Source of the DNA: a virus
Direction: 5' to 3' (one strand)
DNA: 55,641 nucleotides
Virus record (IMG/VR): IMGVR_UViG_3300020478_000010
Location: 1 to 55,641 of that record
The notes beneath the pieces are model-generated. The model was not told the DNA's origin and did not search any database. It saw only the letters and a program-made list of their open reading frames with translations. Shown here piece by piece: positions 26,638 through 36,300 of this stretch (its first letter is position 1; every line of letters begins with the position of its first letter). A program made the position numbers and the translations under genes.

Positions 26638-26886
26638 TTAGCTATACTTTGTTATATTAAGCATTTTACGTAAAACGGAATTATATTTACTTGTTGCTGT
26701 TAATGCTGAACCAACAACAGGTGCGGCTTTGCTTTTAGGGCTATATCCTGTTCTTTTTCCGCTTCTTGCCATAAAAGGTCGTAGGTTAACTGATGGAGGT
26801 TTAGGCACAGGTTGTGCTTTAGTGCCTCCTATTAATTTATCTTTGGCTATTCCTAGCATCATACTTGTTACTAATTGTCCTAACAT
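26638..26886 (-). CDS. Small basic virion-cluster protein
   Basis: An 82-aa protein. The first 20 residues are hydrophobic (LVTSMMLGIAKDKLIGG) and the rest is basic, with SGKRTGYSPKSKAAP. It could be a small internal virion protein of the gp14 kind; this is inference from position only. Confidence 0.6.
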   Translation of the reverse strand: MLGQLVTSMMLGIAKDKLIGGTKAQPVPKPPSVNLRPFMARSGKRTGYSPKSKAAPVVGSALTATSKYNSVLRKMLNITKYS

Positions 26887-26887
26887 A

Positions 26888-28822
26888 TTACTTACCTGTA
26901 TCCTTTTGAATTTTAGCTATACCTAGTGCTGTTAAAAACTCTCCAATAGAGGTAGCAGCTGAAGTATTTACATATTGGTCATACATATCTTTATTTACTT
27001 TTGATTCTAATATAGCCATAGCATAATTAAATGTTCTATCTTTTGAATTTTCTGCCGCTGAATATGCATAATCAGCTTCATCTCTATATTGTTGCCATAT
27101 ATTATTTAATGCAGTATTTGATATAGATAAATAATTTGTAGCGTTAATCTGATTAGCAGCATTTACTGCTGCAGTATTAGCTGTATTAACATTTCTACGC
27201 CAAGCGGCATTACTTTGTGCAATTTCTACAGAGTTTTTAGTATTAAACTGTTCACGTTGATTTTGCATTGTTGCTTTAAATTGTTGTAATGCGTTAGCTT
27301 GCCCTGCATTAAACTGTTCTTTTGCATTATTTTGTGCAGCATTAAACTGCGATATATTTGTAGATAACGTATCATAAAATTGATTTACTTGATTTTGACT
27401 TGTGGCATTAAACTGTTCAGCAGCATTTAAAGATGCTTGGTCAGATAACATACCTTGCATACGTGCCTGTTGATTAATTACTTCTGCCTGTTGTGCATTT
27501 GTTAAATTCGCCATTTCTATTTGCATAAAGTTTTGTGAAGATAGCACAGCGGCTTGTTGTCTATTATTTAAATTAGCTGTATCCATACTAGCAAGAGTTG
27601 CTGCATTTTGCAAGGTAGCCGCCTGTCTATTTGACAAGTTTTGTAATTCCATTGTTTCAATCATTTTAGAGTTAGCAAAAACTCTTTGTTGTTCTTGTGT
27701 AAAATTAAGATTGGCAGCTTCAGCAAATCTCTCAGCATTGAGGACATTTGCTTGTTGTTGGTTTGAGAGGGATTGTCCTGCTAAAGCTGCCTCTACCTGC
27801 ATTTTTGCTAACGCAGTTTGTTGACGATTTGAGGTATTCGCCAAATCTATATTCATATTATTTTGAGTATTTGTCAACCTTGCTTGCTGCTCATTATCCA
27901 TTATCTTAACAGCAGTTTGATAATACGTTTGTGCATCTTGTACAGCGATTGGTACAGAAGCTTCCATAACAGCTTGTGTTATTGCAGCTCCTGCCATTGA
28001 AGAAGCAGGTATCCCTCTTGCCGCCATTTGAGCATTTGCTGTTCTAACAACACCCGCTGCCCATGGTGGTACTTGTCCTTCATCAAATTGTTCAGATAGT
28101 CGTGTAAGCTGTCCTTCTACAGTCATGTCTGGAGTAACCTGCATGGTTGCTCCCTTCATATCACTTACAAATCCAGATTGTGCAGCCTGATACTTGTCTA
28201 AAAATCTAGTGTCTCCTATTGCAGCAACAACTTTTTCATCATCTCCAACTTGTCTTTCAGTTAAATCGCCCCTTTCAATAGTTTTAGCAGTTCCTGTTTG
28301 ACCCTCTGCAAGTGTTCCTATTTCTCCTTGTGCTGCATCTACCCCAACGGCAGTTCCTGTTTGTGCTTGTACCTCCGGGGTATCTCCTAAAAGAGCAGGA
28401 TTCATAGTTGCTGCAGGTACTTTACCTGCGGCTGTAGCAGTTTGTACACCAGCTTGTGTTTGTTCTACAGTAGGCAATCCAGTAACTTGCCCTAAGCTAG
28501 GGTCTAAAGTTTCATATCCTTCGTAAATTAATTGTTGTTGGGGGGTATATACACCTTGAGCGGGCATTAATGGATTAACTGCTTGTTCGCCCATGTAAGT
28601 TGCAACAGATGTAGGTTGAACTTCTGCAGGTGGTTGTTCTACAGGTGGTTCTGGTTGAGGACCCGGAGGTCCATCATCTTCCCCTATCATTAAAGTTTTT
28701 ACAACACCGTCAATCGGACCTATACCAGGCGGAAACTGTGGGTTTTGATTTGGGTCCATATAAGTATTATCTGCTGGAGTTTTAACTGGTTTGTCTGTTT
28801 GTTTTGGTGTATTTTCTGCCAT
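26888..28822 (-). CDS. Gln/Asn/Ala-rich repeat protein of the virion cluster
   Basis: A 644-aa protein in two parts. Residues 1-130 are proline- and glycine-rich and probably disordered. From about residue 300 to 560 it is built of imperfect repeats of roughly 30 residues with the core NRQQAAxL (NLSNRQAATLQNAA, NLNNRQQAAVLSSQ, NLTNAQQAEVINQQ), later grading into EQFNAxxxNAxxQF units. These should form long helices. Probably a structural or ejection protein; no enzyme motif is seen. Confidence 0.7.
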   Translation of the reverse strand: MAENTPKQTDKPVKTPADNTYMDPNQNPQFPPGIGPIDGVVKTLMIGEDDGPPGPQPEPPVEQPPAEVQPTSVATYMGEQAVNPLMPAQGVYTPQQQLIYEGYETLDPSLGQVTGLPTVEQTQAGVQTATAAGKVPAATMNPALLGDTPEVQAQTGTAVGVDAAQGEIGTLAEGQTGTAKTIERGDLTERQVGDDEKVVAAIGDTRFLDKYQAAQSGFVSDMKGATMQVTPDMTVEGQLTRLSEQFDEGQVPPWAAGVVRTANAQMAARGIPASSMAGAAITQAVMEASVPIAVQDAQTYYQTAVKIMDNEQQARLTNTQNNMNIDLANTSNRQQTALAKMQVEAALAGQSLSNQQQANVLNAERFAEAANLNFTQEQQRVFANSKMIETMELQNLSNRQAATLQNAATLASMDTANLNNRQQAAVLSSQNFMQIEMANLTNAQQAEVINQQARMQGMLSDQASLNAAEQFNATSQNQVNQFYDTLSTNISQFNAAQNNAKEQFNAGQANALQQFKATMQNQREQFNTKNSVEIAQSNAAWRRNVNTANTAAVNAANQINATNYLSISNTALNNIWQQYRDEADYAYSAAENSKDRTFNYAMAILESKVNKDMYDQYVNTSAATSIGEFLTALGIAKIQKDTGK

Positions 28823-29580
28823 TATTTTAATCCGTTTACTATTTCAAAAGATATTTGATTATTTACTTCTTGGTCAAAAGCTACAAACATTGGGTTTGTG
28901 TTTGTCTCTAGATACCAAATACCACTTTCATCTTCCATAAAATCACTTGCACTAAAATTTAAATTTAATTTTTTTACAAGTTGTTTTGTTTTATTTACTA
29001 TATCATCACTAAATTTAGATTTTATAACAGTTGAACTTTCATCATCCCTATAGTCTAATTTATCTGTTACTATTTCAAATCCAAAATGTTTATCATTAAC
29101 TATATACAATCTTTTATTTTTGCCTGTTATTTTCTTTTGAAATATTACAGGAAACTGTGCCATAGTTACTTCTTTAGTGTGTTCTCCACCTGTTATGGGT
29201 TTGGCTATAACATTTTCTTTACTTGTTTTATCTGTACACTCTGTTTCTAAAATAGGTAATCCTATGTTTTTAGCATGTAATAAATTATGTAACTTCATAG
29301 GTGTTTCGTAATTATAATTTTTATTGTACATTTTTACATTATTATATTTAATATAATTTTTTATTATATGCCAATTATTATACATCAAAGTGTTATCTTT
29401 TTTAAAAACATTATATCTTAAAAATATGCTTGTTATGTTAACATTTTGATGATTAACTAATAACTTATTATTTAGTACGTCCCAATATATATTACTTTCT
29501 TGGTCAATAAAATTAGTAAAATAAGGTCTTAGAGTTTTTATGTTTGGGTCAGTAAGTTGACCAAATAAATAATCAGACAC
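28822..29580 (-). CDS. ATP-grasp ligase, RimK/MvdD-like
   Basis: A 252-aa protein with the ATP-grasp order. A pre-ATP-grasp helix (TPMKLHNLLHAKNIGLPILET, near 93-113) precedes the first ATP-binding strand (VIAKPITGG, near 122). Then come a QKKITGKNKRLYIV strand and, near residues 212-232, DFMEDESG followed by IWYLETNTNPMF, where the E and N would bind magnesium. Such enzymes join a carboxylate to an amine or hydroxyl on proteins and peptides, as in RimK glutamylation and graspetide ring closure. The gene is far richer in A+T than its neighbours, a sign of separate origin. The substrate is unknown; a nearby virion or tail protein is one candidate. Confidence 0.82.
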   Translation of the reverse strand: MSDYLFGQLTDPNIKTLRPYFTNFIDQESNIYWDVLNNKLLVNHQNVNITSIFLRYNVFKKDNTLMYNNWHIIKNYIKYNNVKMYNKNYNYETPMKLHNLLHAKNIGLPILETECTDKTSKENVIAKPITGGEHTKEVTMAQFPVIFQKKITGKNKRLYIVNDKHFGFEIVTDKLDYRDDESSTVIKSKFSDDIVNKTKQLVKKLNLNFSASDFMEDESGIWYLETNTNPMFVAFDQEVNNQISFEIVNGLK

Positions 29581-29810
29581 TATTTACCTATTAATATCTT
29601 ATCTAATTTATCTTCTAGTCTTTGTAGTGCATCCATTACTGTATGCATATCTTCTTTTACGTCATCACGCTTTGCGTACTCTTCTCTTGTCTTGTTAATA
29701 AGTATATCTATACGTTTTATTTCTGATAGCATACTACGAAACATCCATATAGCAGGTGCTATTACAAGTGTAAGCACACCATTCCAAAATAGTATTGGGC
29801 TTATTTCCAT
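29580..29810 (-). CDS. Small membrane protein with coiled coil
   Basis: A 76-aa protein. One N-terminal transmembrane helix (GVLTLVIAPAIWMF) is followed by a charged coiled coil. This layout fits a spanin- or holin-associated protein, though it lies far from the lysis cluster. It overlaps the ATP-grasp gene start by one base. Confidence 0.65.
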   Translation of the reverse strand: MEISPILFWNGVLTLVIAPAIWMFRSMLSEIKRIDILINKTREEYAKRDDVKEDMHTVMDALQRLEDKLDKILIGK

Positions 29811-29812
29811 AA

Positions 29813-30109
29813 TTAACCTTTAGGATATTTATCTTTTACTGCTTTAATAGTTTTTTTCCAACCATCAATTCCATTGTGATATAAATCATCTAGTTGGTCT
29901 TTAATTAACGGATAAGCTACTTCTCTATCTCTTTGATATTTGTTATTATCGTAAGCAGTTTGAAGTTCTGCTTGTTTATCGGTAATTTGTTTTGTTGTTA
30001 TATTAGTTGGATTGCCATCATGCCAAGTAATTTGATTTATATCTTCAGCATTTACACTGACTTCTGCATCTGATTTTATTGCTAAAATTGCACTTATAAT
30101 ATCAGTCAT
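29813..30109 (-). CDS. XkdW-like tail-fibre-associated protein
   Basis: A 98-aa protein. The C-terminal half shows the pattern REVAYPLIKDQLDDLYHNG followed by GWKKTIKAVKDKYP, which I recall from small phage proteins next to tail fibre genes (XkdW-like). The N-terminal half includes a W-x-D-G-N-P segment. Probably a fibre assembly or cap protein. It overlaps the upstream gene by four bases. Confidence 0.65.
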   Translation of the reverse strand: MTDIISAILAIKSDAEVSVNAEDINQITWHDGNPTNITTKQITDKQAELQTAYDNNKYQRDREVAYPLIKDQLDDLYHNGIDGWKKTIKAVKDKYPKG

Positions 30110-30630
30110 CCTGCTATCTCCATTACTGTAATTGATGATGTTCCTCTACCTAAATAGGTTTGATTACCGTCATTTGCACTTCTATTTACTGTTAAAGTGC
30201 CACTAGATTGAATTGAGCCTTGAAGTTTATATGTAAGTTCTTCTGTAGAATTTGGTGAATCTAAGTAAGTAATATTCCAAACTTGTCCTCCAATATCAGA
30301 TTCATCTCTACCCCATATTGAACATTCTCTTTTATTATCTGATGCATCATCACCTTTAAAAATACTTGTTGAACCTCGAACTAAATCAAAAAACTTTACG
30401 TATGTTTGAGTAGCATTATTATTTACTTGTACTAGAACAAGAATTTTACTTGATGTTGATGAAGGAGTAATATTCACAGACATTCCTGTAACATCTGTAA
30501 AAGACGTAGACGTTGTTGTAAATGTATCTGTTTTTGTTGTTTGAACAACTTGTAACACTGAGCCAGTGCTATTTAAAATAGGTTTATTACCAGTTGTCTT
30601 AATTGAATTAACTCTTAATATACTTGCCAT
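30106..30630 (-). CDS. Tail-tip/fibre-like protein 3
   Basis: A 174-aa, threonine- and serine-rich beta protein. The start at 30630 (MASILRVNSIKTTG) overlaps the upstream stop and matches the openings of the next two upstream genes. The C-terminal part looks like a beta sandwich typical of receptor-binding tips. It probably decorates the tail or fibres. Confidence 0.68.
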   Translation of the reverse strand: MASILRVNSIKTTGNKPILNSTGSVLQVVQTTKTDTFTTTSTSFTDVTGMSVNITPSSTSSKILVLVQVNNNATQTYVKFFDLVRGSTSIFKGDDASDNKRECSIWGRDESDIGGQVWNITYLDSPNSTEELTYKLQGSIQSSGTLTVNRSANDGNQTYLGRGTSSITVMEIAG

Positions 30631-31078
30631 TACGCTAAATCTCCTGCACAAATTAAATCTACTGAGGAATAATCATAATTTGTTCTATTTGCACTTGTCC
30701 ACACATAAACAGATTCACAACGAATAGAACTTGTTAATGTCATAGAAGTTGATGAATCATCATTATCTGCTCTCATGTAATTGTGTATAATTACTGTTGA
30801 ACCTATACCATAAGTAGCTGCACCAAAATGTCCATAAAGAGCATCTGAAAAATTATTAGAAAAATTATGTGTATAATCCCCTGTTCCATTATCTGTTATT
30901 GATGAACAATTTAAAGAACCAGAAGAGAGTGTACCTGCAAGATGATGTGCTCTATGTTTTATCATTCCTGCTTGTAAAGTTGTTGTAGCACTTCCTGTAG
31001 TGACAGAAATCACATCAGCCGTACTAACACCTGTAAATTTATCTACTTTAAGTTCACTTGCCATTACGCTAAATCTCC
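30622..31078 (-). repeat. Pair of 23-bp direct repeats flanking a tip gene
   Basis: An identical 23-base sequence occurs at 30622-30644 and 31056-31078. On the coding strand it spans the end of one gene (codons for GDLA and stop) and the start of the next (ATG GCA AGT). The gene 30630-31064 is therefore bounded by the same sequence at both ends, like an exchangeable cassette. Confidence 0.9.
30630..31064 (-). CDS. Tail-tip/fibre-like protein 2
   Basis: A 144-aa beta-rich protein beginning MASELKVDKFTGVSTADV, with the same N-terminal design as its neighbours (short strand, VD, then G/T/S-rich). The C-terminal domain contains GHFGAATYGIGSTVIIHNYM. It ends in GDLA like the upstream gene. Probably a virion surface protein; the shared N terminus suggests a common anchor. 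Confidence 0.68.
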   Translation of the reverse strand: MASELKVDKFTGVSTADVISVTTGSATTTLQAGMIKHRAHHLAGTLSSGSLNCSSITDNGTGDYTHNFSNNFSDALYGHFGAATYGIGSTVIIHNYMRADNDDSSTSMTLTSSIRCESVYVWTSANRTNYDYSSVDLICAGDLA

Positions 31079-31468
31079 ATGAATTACTACAGCAGTATCA
31101 ACATTATCATCTGTTAAAGAACCACTATCTGCAACAAATGCTCTAGTTATAAATGCTGAAGCTGAAGCATCATTAACATTAATTGCTCTAGAATAACTGC
31201 CATCATGGATAGTCGCACTAGGCACTGCAGCTTTTGCCGCTGAAAAAGGATTTGCTACTGTTATAGTATTTAATCCAGTAGAACCATCTGCTATACCACT
31301 TATATTAAGAGATGCATCAGCATTTGCAACTGTTCCATCTAAAGCAGCAGAAACAGTAGCTTTAGCTACTCCTTGTTGTAATACTTGACTGTTATCATTT
31401 TCAAGTGAAAGAGTAATGCTACCAGCAGTTTGTCTACCACTAATTTCATCTACAGATAATTTACTCAT
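31064..31468 (-). CDS. Tail-tip/fibre-like protein 1
   Basis: A 134-aa protein beginning MSKLSVDEISGRQTAGSITL; the start at 31468 is an ATGA overlap. It is rich in Ala, Ser, Thr and Asp and ends VVIHGDLA. It shares the N-terminal S-L-V-D-I-x-G module with the next two genes. Probable tail-associated surface protein. Confidence 0.66.
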   Translation of the reverse strand: MSKLSVDEISGRQTAGSITLSLENDNSQVLQQGVAKATVSAALDGTVANADASLNISGIADGSTGLNTITVANPFSAAKAAVPSATIHDGSYSRAINVNDASASAFITRAFVADSGSLTDDNVDTAVVIHGDLA

Positions 31469-31653
31469 ACGATTGTCCACTGTCCTTTAACAGTTACTTT
31501 GGCAGGGTCTACTATTGTTATATCTCCAGCAGAAACTGCCCTGTCATCTGTATCAATTAAAACATTTGTTAAAATTTTATGAGAATTAATTCTTACAACC
31601 GGTTCATATGATTTAGCATCATAATTTTTACCTTTATATGTTTGATTTGACAT
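31465..31653 (-). CDS. Small hypothetical tail-region protein
   Basis: A 62-aa mostly beta protein (TYKGKNYDAKSYEPVVRIN...). There is no recognised family. It sits between the fibre-associated genes and overlaps the downstream gene by four bases. It may be a short tip or connector subunit. Confidence 0.6.
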   Translation of the reverse strand: MSNQTYKGKNYDAKSYEPVVRINSHKILTNVLIDTDDRAVSAGDITIVDPAKVTVKGQWTIV

Positions 31654-31661
31654 ATTATCTC

Positions 31662-32033
31662 CTATGCATAAGGGTTAGTGCCAAGCACTGATGTATCCCA
31701 AGCAGCTTTTAACTTAGTAATTGTATCTGCATTTGTTATTGCACTATTAGCTGGTGCATCTCTTAATGCTTTCTTCTTATTTACACTTGCAGTCTTGGCA
31801 GAACTATCATCTGCTTCCATTGCTTTCATATACACAACATCTTCAGCTTCCAATAAAGGTTTTCTTACTTCCCTTATCTTATCTTTAAATATTTCTTTAG
31901 CCTTAGTCATGTCTTCAGCTATAACTTTACCTGATATTGCCCAAGCATTTCTAAAATGTCTGTCTGATGGCTTTGATGAAACACTTGAAGCATCAATCTG
32001 GTTGCCATCTTTATCTATAATTAAACTTGTCAT
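31662..32033 (-). CDS. Putative fibre assembly protein
   Basis: A 123-aa protein. The segment RHFRNAWAISGKVIAEDM, then helices with REVRKPLLEAEDVVYMKAME, resembles helical proteins I have seen next to phage fibre genes. Probably a chaperone or connector for fibres. The basis is resemblance and position only. Confidence 0.6.
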   Translation of the reverse strand: MTSLIIDKDGNQIDASSVSSKPSDRHFRNAWAISGKVIAEDMTKAKEIFKDKIREVRKPLLEAEDVVYMKAMEADDSSAKTASVNKKKALRDAPANSAITNADTITKLKAAWDTSVLGTNPYA

Positions 32034-32041
32034 ATTAACTC

Positions 32042-32515
32042 CTATGCTACTAATTTAATGTCATCTCTAATTTGCCATGCATCTCGCCATTGACGGTGTT
32101 TAGGCAGTTGATGTGCTCGGCATATAACCATTTTTGGTTTATTACCCTCATTCCATGTTCGCCATACACGTTGTGGAATATCTTTTTGGATTAAGTATTC
32201 TATTGCTTGTTCTTCTGTCATTGCTTCAACAGGTTTAGTGTTATGCAATAAATACCCTCTTGTATGCTTTACAAAGTTAGGTTGTGCTTCATCTTTTGCT
32301 AGTTCCCAATATACTTCTACAGGTGGCAAAATACCACCTTGAATTGCACAAGCCATCCAGTTAGGGTCAGGAGATAACACCTTTGCTGGATTTTCCATGT
32401 CTTTTGGGTCTTCATATACAACTTTAATATCACTTTTAACAGGCTCAAGATTTTCTTTTGCCCAACATAGTCTATTCCATAAATGAGTGCCTTGAAAATT
32501 TGGTGTTTTTATCAC
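32042..32515 (-). CDS. Hypothetical tail-region protein
   Basis: A 157-aa protein rich in Trp, Pro and charged residues (GTHLWNRLCWAKENLEP, PDPNWMACAIQGGILPP, PQRVWRTWNEGNKP). It lacks the Thr/Ser-rich beta character of its neighbours, so it may be an assembly factor. No family assigned. It overlaps the upstream gene by four bases. Confidence 0.62.
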   Translation of the reverse strand: MIKTPNFQGTHLWNRLCWAKENLEPVKSDIKVVYEDPKDMENPAKVLSPDPNWMACAIQGGILPPVEVYWELAKDEAQPNFVKHTRGYLLHNTKPVEAMTEEQAIEYLIQKDIPQRVWRTWNEGNKPKMVICRAHQLPKHRQWRDAWQIRDDIKLVA

Positions 32516-32862
32516 GTAATTTCCATTATTGATAAAGAAGCATCTAACATACCAGCAACAGAACTTGAAATTTTTAAAACATCTGTTGTCTGTAAAACAT
32601 ATTTATTGCCTGTCATCATCTCAACACTACCACCACCACCAACAACTATATCTTTCTGTATATTAACATCTGTATTTGTTTCAGTATCTGAAGTATTACT
32701 TTCAATATTAACTGTTGCCTTTACTGCTTCACTATGATTGTTGCAAAGGTTAAGAGATAAGATAATTGTTGTAGTTGAACTTGGAACTGTATATAAAGTC
32801 TGCAAAGTAAAGGCTTGTGTACTTATACCTGATTTACTTTTTAATTTAAATGTGTTTGCCAT
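32512..32862 (-). CDS. Small beta-sandwich virion protein
   Basis: A 116-aa protein with alternating hydrophobic strands and a glycine run (IVVGGGGSVEM). It looks like a tail or head decoration subunit. No specific family recognised. Confidence 0.6.
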   Translation of the reverse strand: MANTFKLKSKSGISTQAFTLQTLYTVPSSTTTIILSLNLCNNHSEAVKATVNIESNTSDTETNTDVNIQKDIVVGGGGSVEMMTGNKYVLQTTDVLKISSSVAGMLDASLSIMEIT

Positions 32863-32864
32863 AT

Positions 32865-33314
32865 TTAAGCAACATCATCTAATAAAGCAGCAACTACACA
32901 ATCAACTGTTCCTGTTGATGTAATCGCATGAATATTTGCTACTGTTGTATTTGGTAAATTACCAAACCACGAATGTCCAGCAGCTATTTTAATTCCATCA
33001 GCTACTGAAGTTGAAGCTGTACCTCCATCAATAACAATATAAACATCTGCACTTGCATCCGTATTTTTAATAAATAAAAAATTTACTTTGTCATTTGCAT
33101 GAACTGCTGTAGGAGATGTATCATCATCTATCCCAGCATAATCTAAAAAATATCCAGCTATTAAATCTGTTGATGAATTAGATACATTGGTAAATTTATA
33201 ATACCATTTATCATTAGCATCAGCAGGACTAATAGTTGTACTGCCCTCTATAACTTTTGATATTGTGTCAGGCAGCAATGTTGCAGTTATATTAACTGTT
33301 GCCGAATTTGCCAT
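32865..33314 (-). CDS. Small beta-sandwich virion protein
   Basis: A 149-aa Thr/Ser/Ala/Asp-rich protein, similar in style to the previous gene, with YYKFTNVSNSSTDLIAGYF and DVYIVIDGGTAST. It has a good AAGGAG and a possible own promoter at 33337. Probably a tail or surface protein. Confidence 0.6.
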   Translation of the reverse strand: MANSATVNITATLLPDTISKVIEGSTTISPADANDKWYYKFTNVSNSSTDLIAGYFLDYAGIDDDTSPTAVHANDKVNFLFIKNTDASADVYIVIDGGTASTSVADGIKIAAGHSWFGNLPNTTVANIHAITSTGTVDCVVAALLDDVA

Positions 33315-33336
33315 TTTATTTTCTCCTTTTTATATA

Positions 33337-33365
33337 ATTAAACACTAAAATTAGTAATTTGTAAA
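33337..33365 (-). promoter_or_regulatory. Candidate internal late promoter
   Basis: On the - strand TTTACA (33365-33360) is followed after 17 bases by TTTAAT (33342-33337), in the only sizeable gap of this part of the late region. It does not carry the core of either promoter family described here, so it is weaker evidence. Confidence 0.35.
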
Positions 33366-33370
33366 GCAAA

Positions 33371-36300
33371 TTATCCTAGTGCTATTGCTAATGCCGTCGC
33401 ATCATCTGTTGTTGCTTTTGCATCAATTTGTGTTTGAATACTAGATGTTACACCATCTAAATATCCTACTTCTGTTGAAGTAACATCACTTACTGAAACA
33501 TCCCCACTACCATCAGACACCAAAGCCCTTCCAGTTGTAAGGTTTGCCATCTTGCTAAAGGCTATCGCTGCACCTGATGCTACACTTGCGTTGACTACAG
33601 CATTTGATGCTAATTGGTCTGCACCTACAGCATCATCAGCTATCTTTGCCTGTGTAACATTATCATCAACTATTGAAGCTGTTACTACGGCACTAGCAGC
33701 AAGTTGGTCTGCACCTACAGCATCATCAGCTATCATAGATTGTTCTACTGCATCAGCCTGTATTGTAGCACTGCCTGTTACATTACCTGACCCATCAAAA
33801 CTAGCAGATGTCCACGCAACATCTCCTGTCATTGCAATAGTTCTACCTGTAGCTAACGCTGTAGCTGTATCTGCATTACCTGTTACATCACCTGTCAAAG
33901 GTCCAGCAAAAGCATCAGAAGTTACTGTTCCATCAAAGAAAGCATCTTTAAATTCTAAACTAGAAGTTCCTAAGTCTATTTGATTATTAGTTTCAGGTCG
34001 TAAAGCCCCTGTTGTTAATGTTAATCTTACTGCATTATCAACTTTAAAATCTATTTCATTTGCTGTTCCAAAATCAACAGCAGTTTGTGAATCTTCACCT
34101 ATAATTAAATCAGTTGCATGAATTGAAGTAATATCTGTCTGTGCTGCCTTTATAGTAAAAGTTAAATCGTAAGGGTCAGCATCTGAACCAGTTGAAGTGT
34201 CTGTCCAGTTAATGTCAATACCACCACCCTCAACAAATTTAACCTCTTTACCATCAGCTACAGTAACTTCTGTTCCGTCACCATCTTCAAGGATAAAGTT
34301 ACTCATACCCCCAGCATTGTCATCAACATAAGCCTTAACAGATTGTTGGGTAGGAACTAAAGTAGCACTGTTACTATTCATATCGTCTTCATCAACAAAC
34401 GCTGTAATCGTTATTGTGCCATCACTGAGACTGCCGTAGGTAACTGTTCCTGTGGTTGTAATAGCAGATGAACCGTTATTAATACTTCCAAAATTACTTG
34501 TAATGCTACCACTATCTAATGCACCAGTTGTGGTAATAGAACTACTTCCTGCAACAGGAGAAAAATAAGTTTTGAGAGTATCCATCCCAACTTTTTTAAG
34601 TGTTCCACCATCAGAATAAAGCAACTCATCTGCATCAGCTAAACCACTAGTGATTTCTGTTTGACCAGATATTACATTGTTATTTAAATGCTCACTTTCA
34701 ACAGCATCATCAGCAATTTTAGCTTCTGTTATTGCATCTCCAGCAATCATTGCAGTTTCAACTGCACCACTAGCGATTGTTACAGCACCTGTGTTAGCTA
34801 TTGTAACGTCACCTGATACTGCTACTTCTTCATAACTTGTTCCATCTGATACTAATATTTTAGCATCTGTTACATCAGGCATAATTAATTTAGCACCTAA
34901 TGTTAAATTACCAGTTACACCAAGAGTTGTTGCCATATCAACAGCACCATCTATATCAACTACATCTAAATTAGTTGTACCATCAACATCTATGTTGCCT
35001 GATATATCAAGAGAAGCTGCAATAAGTTGGTCAACTTGTAAATCTTCGTAATCTGAACCTAACTTCAATTCAAATTTAGGACCTGATGTACTATATAAAA
35101 ATGTAGCATCTGTTCCTGAACCACCTTCGATTGTAATACCTGCACCATTAACTACAGCAGATGTACTGTTACCACTGTCAAGTACAATGTTATGGTCATT
35201 TAAATTTACAGTAGTTGAGTTTACAGTGGTTGTTGTACCTGATACTGTTAAGTCACCTGCAAGTGTTACATCAGCACCAGAGAATGTCATAGCAGTTGTA
35301 CTACCTGATTTAACAATAAGATTGCCACTAGAGTTTGTAAAGGCTGCATATTGTGTGCCGTCATCTTTAAGTATAACATCTGCACCACCTGCATCTAAAT
35401 TAATATCAGCCGCAGCATCAACTGTAAGATTGTTTGCTGAGATTGTTAAATCCGTACCATCTCCCTCAATCTTCTCGCTGTCACCACCAAAAACGATACC
35501 AACATTGTTTGGTACATGAATATCAGATGTAGCTGTTAAATTTAATTTAGCACTTGATGCAATCGTGAGGTCAGTTCCATCCCCTTCTATCTTTTCCCCA
35601 TCATTACCAAGTGTTAGCCCTACATTAGCAGGAATATTAATATCTGTTGTTGCTGTTAAATGTAAATCATTGCTGGATGCTATTGTTAAATCAGTACCAT
35701 CGCCTTCTATTTTTTCTCCATCATCACCAAAGGTCATACCTATATTAGCAGGTACGTTTATATCAGAAGTAGCTGTTAAATTAATATCAGCTCCAGATGT
35801 TACTGTTAAATCAGTATTATCCCCTTCTATTTTTTCTCCAGTACCAAATGTTACACCAACATTAGCAGGGATAACTACATCTGTTGTAGCTGTTAAATTA
35901 ATCGCACCTCCTGATGCAAGGGTAAAATCTGTACCATCAGAAGATATATATTCTCCACCCTTATCAAAGAAATAAAGTCTTCTGTCATCAGCTATACGAA
36001 CAACTTCATTACCATCGTATTGTTGTAGTATGACATCTTTAGCATCTGTAAGAGGTTTAAAGATTACATCACTGGAAGAATTTGCTATATTTAATTTATT
36101 TCCTACTAAACCTAAACTAGCATTATCTTCAATACGAATAACTTCTGTTCCATCATATTGTGAAATAACTAAATCATCAGAATCTACGGCAGGTTTCATT
36201 ATAACTTCACCTGCTGTACCATCTAAATCAAAAGCAATTTGGTCAACCCCACCATCTTGAAGTTTAATATCGCCTATAGTTGAGTTTAAGTGTAACTCTC

